DNA of 31,700 bases from a bacterium (lineage in GTDB: Bacteria; Pseudomonadota; Alphaproteobacteria; Rs-D84; CACZYB01), in contig JAILLX010000046.1 in the NCBI GenBank assembly GCA_024692925.1, positions 1 to 31,700 on the forward strand, given 5' to 3'. A model generated the notes under the pieces. That model worked only from the letters and a program-made list of their open reading frames with translations. It was not told the origin of the DNA and did no database searches. Position numbers and translations under genes: made by a program. This document shows, in pieces, positions 15,650 to 23,797 of the stretch (position 1 is the stretch's first letter; each line of letters opens with the position of its first letter).

Positions 15650-16408
15650 TTATTTTTTAGATGTGGTTTGAGTTGAAAATACACCACTTACTTTACTATC
15701 TTTATCCTTTGGTAAAATCTTTGCAATACCAGTATTCATATCATAAACAATTTTTCCACCAGAAAGATTTGCTTCGGTTCCCTTTTTGAAACGAACATTC
15801 CCATCAATGGTAGCAAAGCCGTTTTTTGGATTGTATTCGGCACGGTCACCGTAAAGTTCTTCTTCTCCATCAATAAGTTTTATATTTCCATCAGCATGTA
15901 TGTGTTTAAGTTGATTTTTTCCATCTTTGTTTTCAAAAGTAATCCTTATGTAATCAGAAAAAAGTTTTCGACCGCTGTGTTCAATTTCTGAATTTTCAGC
16001 AGTTGCATAATTTTTATTTTTATAATAGATAATTTTATCCTGTGTTGTGATTTTACTATCACTACTTTTCATAACAGTTGGATTTGTGTTTGAAAATAAA
16101 TCAATGCGTTCAGCATCAATATCATATATCATTTTATCAGTAGTTATATTTTCATTTGCAGATTTTATTTTTACGTTATCGTTTGCAAAAATCTTGTATA
16201 TTTGCTTATTATTTCCTTTGTATAAAGCCTCAATATTATCAGCTTGGAGTTCGTAAGATTGAGTTTTTGCAGTTGCATTTTTATGCATTATTATCTTTTG
16301 ATCTTTTTGATTCCATTCCAAACCATCATCAGCAAAAAGTTCAATATTTTCAGCATGTGCAGAAATACTTAACATTGATAAAAATAATAATAAAAATACT
16401 TTAAACAT
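15650..16408 (-). CDS. lptA: Lipopolysaccharide transport periplasmic protein LptA
   Basis: Periplasmic OstA-like protein forming the LPS bridge between the membranes. Signal peptide 1-19 (cut after AHA). It then shows repeated beta-jellyroll strands of the LptA/OstA fold: LFADDGLEWNQKDQKIIMHKNATAK, then DKIIYYKNKNYATAENSEIEH, and GDRAEYNPKNGFATIDGNVRF (each given in part). The frame continues 18 codons upstream, but the ATG at 16408 has AAAGGAT before it and directly begins the signal peptide. At 252 residues it is longer than E. coli LptA (185) because of an extra strand repeat and a lysine-rich end. No lptC precedes it; the neighbour is ligA. Confidence 0.85.
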   Translation of the reverse strand: MFKVFLLLFLSMLSISAHAENIELFADDGLEWNQKDQKIIMHKNATAKTQSYELQADNIEALYKGNNKQIYKIFANDNVKIKSANENITTDKMIYDIDAERIDLFSNTNPTVMKSSDSKITTQDKIIYYKNKNYATAENSEIEHSGRKLFSDYIRITFENKDGKNQLKHIHADGNIKLIDGEEELYGDRAEYNPKNGFATIDGNVRFKKGTEANLSGGKIVYDMNTGIAKILPKDKDSKVSGVFSTQTTSKK

Positions 16409-16465
16409 ATAAAATCCTTTGTTTGTGTTTTGTATTATAAGGTATATAAGTTTTAAAAACAATCA

Positions 16466-18505
16466 TTATTTTTGTTCTATTAAATCCTTGAATTCATCTT
16501 CGGAAATTACGGAAATTCCAAATTTTTTTGCATTTTCAAGTTTTGAACCTGCGTTTGCACCGGCAACGACAAGGTCGGTTTTTTTACTTACACTTGATGA
16601 TGGATGGGCACCAAATTTACGGGCAGTTTCTTCGGCATCCTTTCGTGAAAAATGAATTAAGGTTCCGGTGAAGACTATTGTTTTCCCGAAAAGTGGATTT
16701 GAGGTATCGACTTCGATTTTTTCAGGATTTTCTATTTTTACAAAATTCAAAAGACCATTTAACATATCGATTTTTGTTTCATCACGGAAATAGTTGATTA
16801 TATCCATTGCCATTTTATCGCCAATGCCATATATTTTTGTAAGGTCGTCAAATGTTGCAACCTTAAGATTATCGATTGAAGAAAATTCGTTTGCAAGTAT
16901 TATTGCAGTAGCTTCACCGACACCAAAAATGCCAAGGGAATAGATAAATTTTTCAAGTTTTATATGCTTTGAATTTTCAATACTTTCCATAAGGTTTTGA
17001 ATCGATTTTGGACCAAATCCTTCGAGCTTTTTTATCTCATCAATATGGTTTGGAATAAGAGTGAAAATATCAATTGGAGTTTTTATCCAACCTTTTTCAA
17101 AAAATAATTCAATACCAGAAGCCCCAAGCCCATCAATATTGAAACCTTCACGGGAAATGAAATATTTAAGATATTCCTTTATTTGTGCAGGACAAAGGGA
17201 GTTAGTGCAACGGAATGCGACTTCATCTTTTTTCTGTTCAAGAATGCTTCCACATATTGGACAAATTGTAGGCATTTCAAACGATGTTGTATTTTGTGGG
17301 CGTTCGGATAGAACGACTGATACAACCTGTGGAATAACATCGCCAGCACGTTGAATTATTACAGTATCGCCTGTGCGAATATCTTTTTCCTTTATGTAAT
17401 CGCTGTTGTGTAAGGTTGCACGGGAAACAATTACACCACCAACATTTATTGGGTCAAGTTCAGCAACTGGTGTGACAACGCCGGTTCTTCCTACTTGAAG
17501 AGTTATTCCTTTGATTACAGTTAAGGCTTGTTCAGGTGGAAATTTGTGTGCGATTGACCATTTTGGAGCACGAGCAATAAAGCCAAGTTTTTTTTGAAAA
17601 TCAAGGTCATTTACTTTGTATACTATACCATCAATATCAAATGGAATTGCGTGTCGTTTCATTCCAACCTTGTCATAAAAATTTTGCAATTCTTCGTATG
17701 TTGTACAAGTTTCAAAAAATGGTTGAATTGGAAATCCCCAAGCCTTTGCCATTTTATAAAATTCGGTTTGTGTTTTCCATGGGATGGAAGGTTTTACATC
17801 ACCCCAAGCGTAGGCAATTATGGAAAGATTTCTTTTTTTTGTGATGTTTGGATCAAGTTGTCGAAGTGAGCCTGCGGCTGCATTTCGTGGGTTTGCAAAA
17901 AGTTTTTCACCATTTTTTTCTTGGGTTTCGTTAAGTTTGAAAAAGTCTTCTTTTGACATATAAACCTCACCACGAATTTCCAAAATTTCAGGTGCATTTT
18001 CAATTTTTAGTGGAAGAGTTTTTATCGTTTTTAGGTTTTCGGTTATATCCTCACCAACAGTTCCATCACCACGAGTTGCACCGGAAACAAATATACCATT
18101 TTCATATCTTGCATTAAAACTTAATCCATCAATCTTTGGTTCGGCGACAATTTCAACTGTTTCATTTGACATTAACCCAAGATCACGGCGAATGCGAGTG
18201 TAAAATTCTTTTAAATCATCATTTGTGTAAAGATTTTCAAGGGATAACATTGGTGTTGGGTGGGTGATTTTTTTAAATCCAGCCTTTGCCTTACTTCCAA
18301 CTTTTTTACTTATAATTAAGTCAGCAAAAAGATCGTCTTGGGAAAGTTCACGTTCCAAATTTAATGCTTCGTTTTTAAGTTTATCGTATTCGGCATCAGA
18401 TACAGATGGCGCATCATTTTGATAATATTCATCATCATATTTAGCAAGGAGTTTTTGTAAATCTTTTAATCTTAGTTTTTTTTCTGATAATGTCATTGAT
18501 GCCAT
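16466..18505 (-). CDS. ligA: NAD-dependent DNA ligase LigA
   Basis: Seals nicks during replication and repair. The 679 residues cover the full family architecture. The Ia NAD-binding domain comes first (DDEYYQNDAPSVSDAEYD). The adenylation domain has the nucleophile K124 in EPKIDGLSF and a conserved RGDGTVGED. After the OB domain (HNSDYIKEKDIRTGDTVIIQRAGDVIPQV in part) is a four-cysteine zinc finger (CPIC ... CTNSLC, about 415-440). Helix-hairpin-helix repeats come next, then a C-terminal BRCT domain from about 600 (GKTIVFTGTL). AAAGGAT is the ribosome site. It follows rsmE by 14 bp in one transcription unit. Confidence 0.98.
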   Translation of the reverse strand: MASMTLSEKKLRLKDLQKLLAKYDDEYYQNDAPSVSDAEYDKLKNEALNLERELSQDDLFADLIISKKVGSKAKAGFKKITHPTPMLSLENLYTNDDLKEFYTRIRRDLGLMSNETVEIVAEPKIDGLSFNARYENGIFVSGATRGDGTVGEDITENLKTIKTLPLKIENAPEILEIRGEVYMSKEDFFKLNETQEKNGEKLFANPRNAAAGSLRQLDPNITKKRNLSIIAYAWGDVKPSIPWKTQTEFYKMAKAWGFPIQPFFETCTTYEELQNFYDKVGMKRHAIPFDIDGIVYKVNDLDFQKKLGFIARAPKWSIAHKFPPEQALTVIKGITLQVGRTGVVTPVAELDPINVGGVIVSRATLHNSDYIKEKDIRTGDTVIIQRAGDVIPQVVSVVLSERPQNTTSFEMPTICPICGSILEQKKDEVAFRCTNSLCPAQIKEYLKYFISREGFNIDGLGASGIELFFEKGWIKTPIDIFTLIPNHIDEIKKLEGFGPKSIQNLMESIENSKHIKLEKFIYSLGIFGVGEATAIILANEFSSIDNLKVATFDDLTKIYGIGDKMAMDIINYFRDETKIDMLNGLLNFVKIENPEKIEVDTSNPLFGKTIVFTGTLIHFSRKDAEETARKFGAHPSSSVSKKTDLVVAGANAGSKLENAKKFGISVISEDEFKDLIEQK

Positions 18506-18519
18506 GATAAAATCCTTTC

Positions 18520-19245
18520 TTACCTTATACCTATATTATAAAGCGAGATTATAGAAATTCCAGCAGTTTCTGCACGAAGGATAAGTTTTCCTAATGTTAT
18601 TCCAATAGCAGGGGTTTTTGATAAAATTTCAAATTCGGTTTCATCAAAGCCACCCTCTGGGCCGATAAGGAATGATACAGGTTTATCCTTGTATTTTTTT
18701 AATATATCAACAGTGTTTTGATTTTCATTTTGTCTTTCATCAAGATATATTAAAACCCTGTTTTTAAAATCAAACTTTGCAATTTTTTCAGTAAATGATA
18801 CAAGTTGGTTTATTTCTGGTTTACTTAATCGTCGAGATTGTTCGGTTGCCTCTTTTGCAATAGTGTTTGTACGTTCGATATTTATATCCTTTATCGCTGT
18901 ATTTTTTGTGATAATAGGGGATAATGTCTTTATGCCAAGTTCAGTTGCCTTTTCAATTAAAAAATCTTGTCGTTGATGGCGGATTGGTGTGAAAATAAGT
19001 TCCGTGTCATTAAGATTTTCATCAGATGGTGAACGAAGTTTTTCTTCTATTTGAATTTTTAAATCTTTCTTATTTAATTCAATAATATTGCAGTTGAATT
19101 CACCATCTTTGCCATTGAAAATTATGAAATGTTCATCCTTTTTTAATCGCATTACATTTTTTATATAGTGAAAATCTTCATTTTCTATTCTAAGAAGGCT
19201 AGAAGTTCTTAAATTTTTATCAGAATAAACCCTTATTTTTCCCAT
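18520..19245 (-). CDS. rsmE: 16S rRNA (uracil-1498-N3)-methyltransferase RsmE
   Basis: SAM-dependent SPOUT-class enzyme that methylates U1498 of 16S rRNA. The N-terminal PUA-like part contains HYIKNVMRLKKDEHFIIFNGKDGEF. The C-terminal knot shows the family hallmarks: EKATELGIKTLSPIIT, RWxxI-equivalent EATEQSRRLSKPEI, FLIGPEGGFDETEFE and LGKLILRAETA, which form the SAM-binding knot. Its 241 residues match the family. AAAGGTGA precedes the ATG. It is divergent from ftsQ and heads the rsmE-ligA-lptA-lptB run. A TATAAT on the minus strand at 19275-19280 is a candidate -10 with a poor -35. Confidence 0.95.
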   Translation of the reverse strand: MGKIRVYSDKNLRTSSLLRIENEDFHYIKNVMRLKKDEHFIIFNGKDGEFNCNIIELNKKDLKIQIEEKLRSPSDENLNDTELIFTPIRHQRQDFLIEKATELGIKTLSPIITKNTAIKDINIERTNTIAKEATEQSRRLSKPEINQLVSFTEKIAKFDFKNRVLIYLDERQNENQNTVDILKKYKDKPVSFLIGPEGGFDETEFEILSKTPAIGITLGKLILRAETAGISIISLYNIGIR

Positions 19246-19292
19246 AATTTCACCTTTTGTTGTTTTTTTTGGTTATTATATAATAATTTTAA

Positions 19293-19321
19293 TTTAAAAA
19301 AAGAAAAAAATTTGCTATAAT
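19293..19321 (+). promoter_or_regulatory. Promoter of the ftsQ operon
   Basis: TTTAAA (19293-19298), a 17-bp spacer and TATAAT (19316-19321) with an extended -10 TGC in front. The -35 is weak but the extended -10 is good. It lies 26 bp before the ftsQ start. Confidence 0.55.
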
Positions 19322-19346
19322 AGATTTTGTAATTGGAAATAAGGAA

Positions 19347-20087
19347 ATGCAAAAGTTTTTTTTAAAGTTTAGATTTTTTTGTTTGACTTTTTTTGCTTCA
19401 ATATCTGTTGTATTGATTGTTTTGTTGTTGCATAAGCGACTTGTTTCTGATGATGCCTTTAAAATGACTTATCCAGAGGTGGTTTTTGTTAATAAAGTTT
19501 CTATTGATAAAGATTTGGCGATATCGTCCCTTAGGGATTTAATTGTACCATTTTTGGAACAGGAAAAAATTTTTGATGTTGATATTGAAAATATGGCTGG
19601 GGCTATTGAAGTGCTTCCGTGGATTGAAAATGTATCGGTTAGTCGTGATTATCCGAATGTATTGAAAATCTTTATTAAATCAAAAAATATTATTGCATAT
19701 AAATCTGTTAATGGAGGATATTATCCAATAAGCGAAAGTGGCGAATTGTTGGATATTCCTGTTGATTATGAAAGTGGCATTTTGGTTTTTGGTGATATGT
19801 CGGAGGAAAAAGTTATTCCATTGTTAAAATATTTAAAAAAATATCCAAATATTTTGAAAAAAGTTAGTGGAGTTCAGTTTATTAATGGCTTAAGGTGGAA
19901 TCTATTTTTGTATGATTTGGGTGAAAATGGGATTTTAGTAAAACTTGATAATTTATACGAAGATGGAATTTCAAAGTTAGCTGAGCTTGATATTTTACAG
20001 GGAATTTTAAGTAAAGATATTTCAGAATTGGATTTGCGAGATTTGGATAAAATTCTTGTAAAACAGAGGGGAAGTTATGGCGGATAA
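19347..20087 (+). CDS. ftsQ: Cell division protein FtsQ
   Basis: Bitopic divisome protein that links early and late division proteins. Residues 9-28 are the membrane anchor with a short cytoplasmic start. About 45-118 is a POTRA domain (VVFVNKVSI ... LPWIENVSVSRDYPNVLKIFI), and about 119-240 is the FtsQ-specific periplasmic domain (AYKSVNGGYYPISESGELLDIP is typical, given in part). The 246-residue length is on the short side. AAGGAA lies just before the ATG. Its 3' end overlaps ftsA by 11 bp, so the pair is translationally coupled. The usual upstream neighbours murB and ddl are not in front; rsmE is divergent instead. Confidence 0.9.
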   Translation: MQKFFLKFRFFCLTFFASISVVLIVLLLHKRLVSDDAFKMTYPEVVFVNKVSIDKDLAISSLRDLIVPFLEQEKIFDVDIENMAGAIEVLPWIENVSVSRDYPNVLKIFIKSKNIIAYKSVNGGYYPISESGELLDIPVDYESGILVFGDMSEEKVIPLLKYLKKYPNILKKVSGVQFINGLRWNLFLYDLGENGILVKLDNLYEDGISKLAELDILQGILSKDISELDLRDLDKILVKQRGSYGG

Positions 20088-21321
20088 AAAGGAAATAATC
20101 GGTTTTATTGATGTCGCATCTGGAAAGGTGCGTGTTATGATTATGTCTGTTGATAAGAATGGAAAATTTGCTTTGGAAGGAAAGGGTGAGGCTGAATCTG
20201 CTGGATATAAGGGGGGTAAGGTTTTTGATTTTTCGGCTTTTTCTTTGTCGGTGAATAAAGCATTAGAGGTTGCAGAAAAACAGGTTGGAAAAAATGTTTC
20301 TGATGTTATCGTATCCCTTTCTGATTTTAAATATAAATCGTATTTTGTTTCATCAAGTTTAGAATTTTCGTTTGAAAGAAAAATTACATTAAGAGATATT
20401 CAACAATGTTCATCAAAAATTCCTTTACAAAATATTAATTTGGAAAAAGAAACTTTGGTTCATATTATTCCTATGGAATTTGTGGTTGATGATGGAAAAG
20501 TTGTTGATAATCCATTAGATAATTTTGCGAAAAAAATACTTATCCATTATCATATTATTACTATTGATTCAAAGATGTATTCAGATTTAATTTCAGTTTT
20601 AAAAAGTTTAAATTTGAATATTAAAAAGGTTGTAGCAAATGCTTATGCTTCGGCGTTATCAACTCTTATTGATGATGATAAAAAAGTTGGATCATTGCTT
20701 TTGGATATTGGAAAATCGACAATGTCTATGGCTATATTTATTGATGATAAGTTTGTTTATAATTATTCACTTCCATTGGGTGGGGATGCCATTACAAATT
20801 CGCTTTCGAAACAGATAAATGTAAGATTTTCTGAGGCGGAAAGACTTAAACAAAAATATGGTGCTGGGGCTCCGTTGCCATTGGATTTTTCTGATTATAT
20901 AAATTTATTTATGATTGGAGAAAATGGGGAAAATGATTCTCATGAAGTATTGAAATCTGATTTTTTAACTGTGTCAAATAATATTACAAAGGGTATTTTT
21001 TCAATACTTAAAAAATGTTTAGAAGATAAAAAGGTTTTGAATTATGTAAATCGTATTGTTATTACTGGTGGTGGTTCAAAACTTTTGGGAATTAAGGATA
21101 TAGTATCAGAGGTGTTTAATTGTCCGGTCAGGTTGGCAAAACCTATTAAACAGGATGAATTTGCAGAAAATTTTAATGATGCAGATTATGCAACTTTGGT
21201 TGGGCTTTTCCTTTTTTATAAATTAAAGGATGTAAATGATTATACAAATTTACCATCAGGTGATGAAGATAAAAGTTTGTTTACTAGATTTATGAAATTT
21301 TGGATGGAAACTTTTGGATAG
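20077..21321 (+). CDS. ftsA: Cell division protein FtsA
   Basis: Actin-like ATPase that tethers FtsZ to the inner membrane. The ATP-binding signatures are recognisable but diverged. Phosphate-1 reads GFIDVASGKVRV, phosphate-2 is LLLDIGKSTMSMAIF (about 206-220), and the adenosine motif is VITGGGSKLLG. The SHS2 subdomain lies about residues 85-170. The final residues FTRFMKFWMETFG form the amphipathic membrane-targeting helix expected of FtsA. It starts within ftsQ using AGGGGAAG. The next gene, normally ftsZ, is instead an ABC-exporter-like gene 12 nt downstream. Confidence 0.92.
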   Translation: MADKKEIIGFIDVASGKVRVMIMSVDKNGKFALEGKGEAESAGYKGGKVFDFSAFSLSVNKALEVAEKQVGKNVSDVIVSLSDFKYKSYFVSSSLEFSFERKITLRDIQQCSSKIPLQNINLEKETLVHIIPMEFVVDDGKVVDNPLDNFAKKILIHYHIITIDSKMYSDLISVLKSLNLNIKKVVANAYASALSTLIDDDKKVGSLLLDIGKSTMSMAIFIDDKFVYNYSLPLGGDAITNSLSKQINVRFSEAERLKQKYGAGAPLPLDFSDYINLFMIGENGENDSHEVLKSDFLTVSNNITKGIFSILKKCLEDKKVLNYVNRIVITGGGSKLLGIKDIVSEVFNCPVRLAKPIKQDEFAENFNDADYATLVGLFLFYKLKDVNDYTNLPSGDEDKSLFTRFMKFWMETFG

Positions 21322-21333
21322 AAAGGATTGAAT

Positions 21334-23139
21334 ATGTCAAATATAGCAAATCAAGTTAAAAATGTTTATTATGATAAATCAAGGTACGATGTCGCTTCGA
21401 TAATTGCCCCGTTTAAAAAAGAAATAAAAAAGGTGTTTTTTCTTTCCTTTTTTATAAATCTTTTAACAGTGATGATACCATTGTTTGTAATGTTTTTATT
21501 TGATGAGAAGTTTAAACTTTCACTTCATGGCGATGGTCTTTTGAATTTGATTGTTTTGGTTTCCGTTGTTTGTTTTAACTTTTTGTTTAGGTATGAAAGG
21601 GCATCAGTTGTAAATTATATTTTGCGTTCTATTGATGCGAATGTTTGTAATGGAATTTTAGAAAGAGTTTTCAAAATTCCAGCAAAAAAAATGGAAAAGA
21701 AAAATGATGCTTTTTGGCATTCTGTATTTGCGGATATTGATGTGATAAGAAATGGACTTTCTGGTTCTTATATCATTAATTTATTTGATATTCCATTTGT
21801 ACTTTTGTTTATGAGTTTGATTGGAATATTCCTTGGTAAATATTTCTTTGTTATGGTCTTTATTGCATTATTTTATGCTGTGGTTGTCGGATTTGCGGGA
21901 TATACATTGGGAATTGTTGATGATAAGGAAAAATTGGCAGTAAAGGAACGAGATGAACTTGTTTCGAATACTATTCGTGATTTATCTTCACTTAAAAGTC
22001 TTTCTTTGTCTGATAAAATTATGTATATGTGGAAAGATTATCAACGAAGCATAATTGATAATACATATAAGCGAAATTATACATTAGATATGTTCTTGGT
22101 TATTGCATTTGTTATTTATTGTGTTGGGCTTGTTATTTTTTCTTTGATAGGGGAACATTTGTATGATTTGGAATTGATGAGTTTGGGTTCATTGGTTGCA
22201 ATTTTGTTATTGTTTTCTCATAGCTTTTATCTTATCAATAATTTTATAAAATATTTTCCACAATATTTTAAGTTTTCTAATTCTACAGAAAGACTTGCTC
22301 AGGTTATGGCGGAACAGGTTGATGCTATTAAAACTGAGGAAATAGAAGATGTCACTTTGGGAAATATTGAACTTAAAAATTTCACATTGGAAGATAACCG
22401 AAATAATGTTATTTTAAAGGATGTAAATTTTACTTTCAAAGATGGGCTTTTGTATGTTGTAAGGGCAAAGAATACTTTTGATGGTTCCCTTTTCTTAAAA
22501 TCTTTGTTTGGTGGGTATGAAGCGTCAAATGGTGAAATTTTATTTGATAGGTACGATGTTGCAAATCTTAAAACTGATAGTTTGAAAGATTATATTCATT
22601 ATGCCGGAGAAAATGCGTTTGTGTTAGAGGGGACTATTAAAGAAAATTTAACTTGTCTTTTATCAAAAAATTCATTGGATAATAATTTTGCTGGATTTAT
22701 GGATTATAGGGAAGTTTCAAAGCTCCTTGGTTTTGATGATGTGGTGAAGGGATTACCAAATGGATATAATACATTGATTGCTCCGAAGACAGATTTACTT
22801 TCACTTGAAGAATTAAAACTTTTAAGTATAGTTCGTGTGTTTGTTGGTAATCCAAGAGTTATACTTCTTGATCAACCATTTTTAGGGTTAAGAAAAAAGT
22901 ATAAGGAAAATATTATTAAGCTATTACAAACTATATCAAAAGAAAAAATTATTGTTATTTCGACACAGGAAAAAGAACTTTCAAAACGTTTGGTTTTGAA
23001 TATTGAAAATGAAAAAATTTCAACATTAACTGTGGAAGCATTTGAAGATGCATCAAAGGATTTGCAAAATAAAATTTATGGCGAAGATGATCCTGCAGAA
23101 ACACATGCTTTGTTCAGAAGAATTTTTAGGAAAAAGTAA
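21334..23139 (+). CDS. Degenerate ABC-exporter-like protein (predicted ATPase-dead)
   Basis: Related to type I secretion/exporter ABC half-transporters: about six hydrophobic segments in residues 35-320, then an ABC-type domain (about 340-560). The nucleotide motifs are lost. The Walker A position reads RAKNTFDGS (377-385), without G-x-G-K-S/T. The Q-loop position reads YAGENAF, with E426 for Q. The signature reads LSLEELKLL (489-497) instead of LSGGQ. Walker B reads VILLDQP, with Q514 for the catalytic E. The switch-loop histidine is Q545. The flanking landmarks TIKENL and LLDQPF show the domain is homologous. The start at ATG 21334 is chosen because AAAGGA ends 6 nt before it; a TTG at 21328 is too close. 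It lies between ftsA (12 nt) and rpe (1 nt). The role is unknown; scaffolding or a regulatory partner is inferred. Confidence 0.85.
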   Translation: MSNIANQVKNVYYDKSRYDVASIIAPFKKEIKKVFFLSFFINLLTVMIPLFVMFLFDEKFKLSLHGDGLLNLIVLVSVVCFNFLFRYERASVVNYILRSIDANVCNGILERVFKIPAKKMEKKNDAFWHSVFADIDVIRNGLSGSYIINLFDIPFVLLFMSLIGIFLGKYFFVMVFIALFYAVVVGFAGYTLGIVDDKEKLAVKERDELVSNTIRDLSSLKSLSLSDKIMYMWKDYQRSIIDNTYKRNYTLDMFLVIAFVIYCVGLVIFSLIGEHLYDLELMSLGSLVAILLLFSHSFYLINNFIKYFPQYFKFSNSTERLAQVMAEQVDAIKTEEIEDVTLGNIELKNFTLEDNRNNVILKDVNFTFKDGLLYVVRAKNTFDGSLFLKSLFGGYEASNGEILFDRYDVANLKTDSLKDYIHYAGENAFVLEGTIKENLTCLLSKNSLDNNFAGFMDYREVSKLLGFDDVVKGLPNGYNTLIAPKTDLLSLEELKLLSIVRVFVGNPRVILLDQPFLGLRKKYKENIIKLLQTISKEKIIVISTQEKELSKRLVLNIENEKISTLTVEAFEDASKDLQNKIYGEDDPAETHALFRRIFRKK

Positions 23140-23140
23140 A

Positions 23141-23797
23141 ATGAAAAAAAATAAAGTTTTGGTTGGTGCAAGTATTTTATCAGAGGATTTTTTTGATATT
23201 CAAAAAACTTTGAAAAAAATAAATTCTTCGGATTTGGATTTTGTTCATTTGGATGTGATGGATGGTGTGTTTGTTCCAAATATTTCGTTTGGACCTGCGT
23301 TTGTAAAAAATATTAGACCTTATAGCAAAAAGTTTTTTGATGTGCATTTGATGCTTTCTGATCCAATTAAATATGTGGAAAAATTTGTTGAGGCTGGGGC
23401 TGATGCAATTTCTGTGCATGTGGAAGCAAAGAAGGCTTTGCAATCAATTAAATTGATTAAGTCGTTTGGGGTGAAGTGTGGAATTGTCCTTAATCCAAAA
23501 ACTTCGGCAAAGAAAATAAAAAAATACTTAAAGATTGTCGATTATGTTATGGTTATGACGGTTGAGCCTGGGTTTGGTGGACAGAAGTTTATGGAAAAAC
23601 AACTTGGAAAAATATCAAAAATTTCTGATATGATAAAAAAATCTGGTCGCAAAATTTTACTTTCTGTTGATGGTGGTATCAATTTGGATACTGCAAAACT
23701 TTCGGTTAAAAACGGTGTGAATGTTTTGGTTTGTGGAAGTTTCCTTTTTAAGCAGAAAAATTTTAATGATACAGTTAAAAAATTAAAACTCGCTTAA
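23141..23797 (+). CDS. rpe: Ribulose-phosphate 3-epimerase
   Basis: TIM-barrel enzyme interconverting ribulose-5-phosphate and xylulose-5-phosphate in the pentose phosphate pathway. Motifs seen: VGASILSED at the start, HLDVMDGVFVPNISFG with the catalytic aspartate, FDVHLMLSDP, VMTVEPGFGGQKF and LSVDGGIN with the second aspartate, as in all Rpe proteins. The length of 218 residues is normal. An earlier in-frame codon exists inside the previous gene, but the ATG at 23141 is one base after that gene's stop, has AGGA upstream and matches the family start. Its last 15 bp overlap the convergent epmA gene. Confidence 0.95.
   Translation: MKKNKVLVGASILSEDFFDIQKTLKKINSSDLDFVHLDVMDGVFVPNISFGPAFVKNIRPYSKKFFDVHLMLSDPIKYVEKFVEAGADAISVHVEAKKALQSIKLIKSFGVKCGIVLNPKTSAKKIKKYLKIVDYVMVMTVEPGFGGQKFMEKQLGKISKISDMIKKSGRKILLSVDGGINLDTAKLSVKNGVNVLVCGSFLFKQKNFNDTVKKLKLA

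Noticed and set aside
21334..23139. Calling the ABC-like gene a pseudogene
   Set aside because: The frame is intact over 601 codons, is tightly spaced with its neighbours and has a good ribosome site. Domain landmarks are kept, so selective motif loss is more likely than decay.
23180..23443. Minus-strand frames within rpe and similar long frames opposite other genes
   Set aside because: They have no ribosome sites and lie fully inside recognisable genes.
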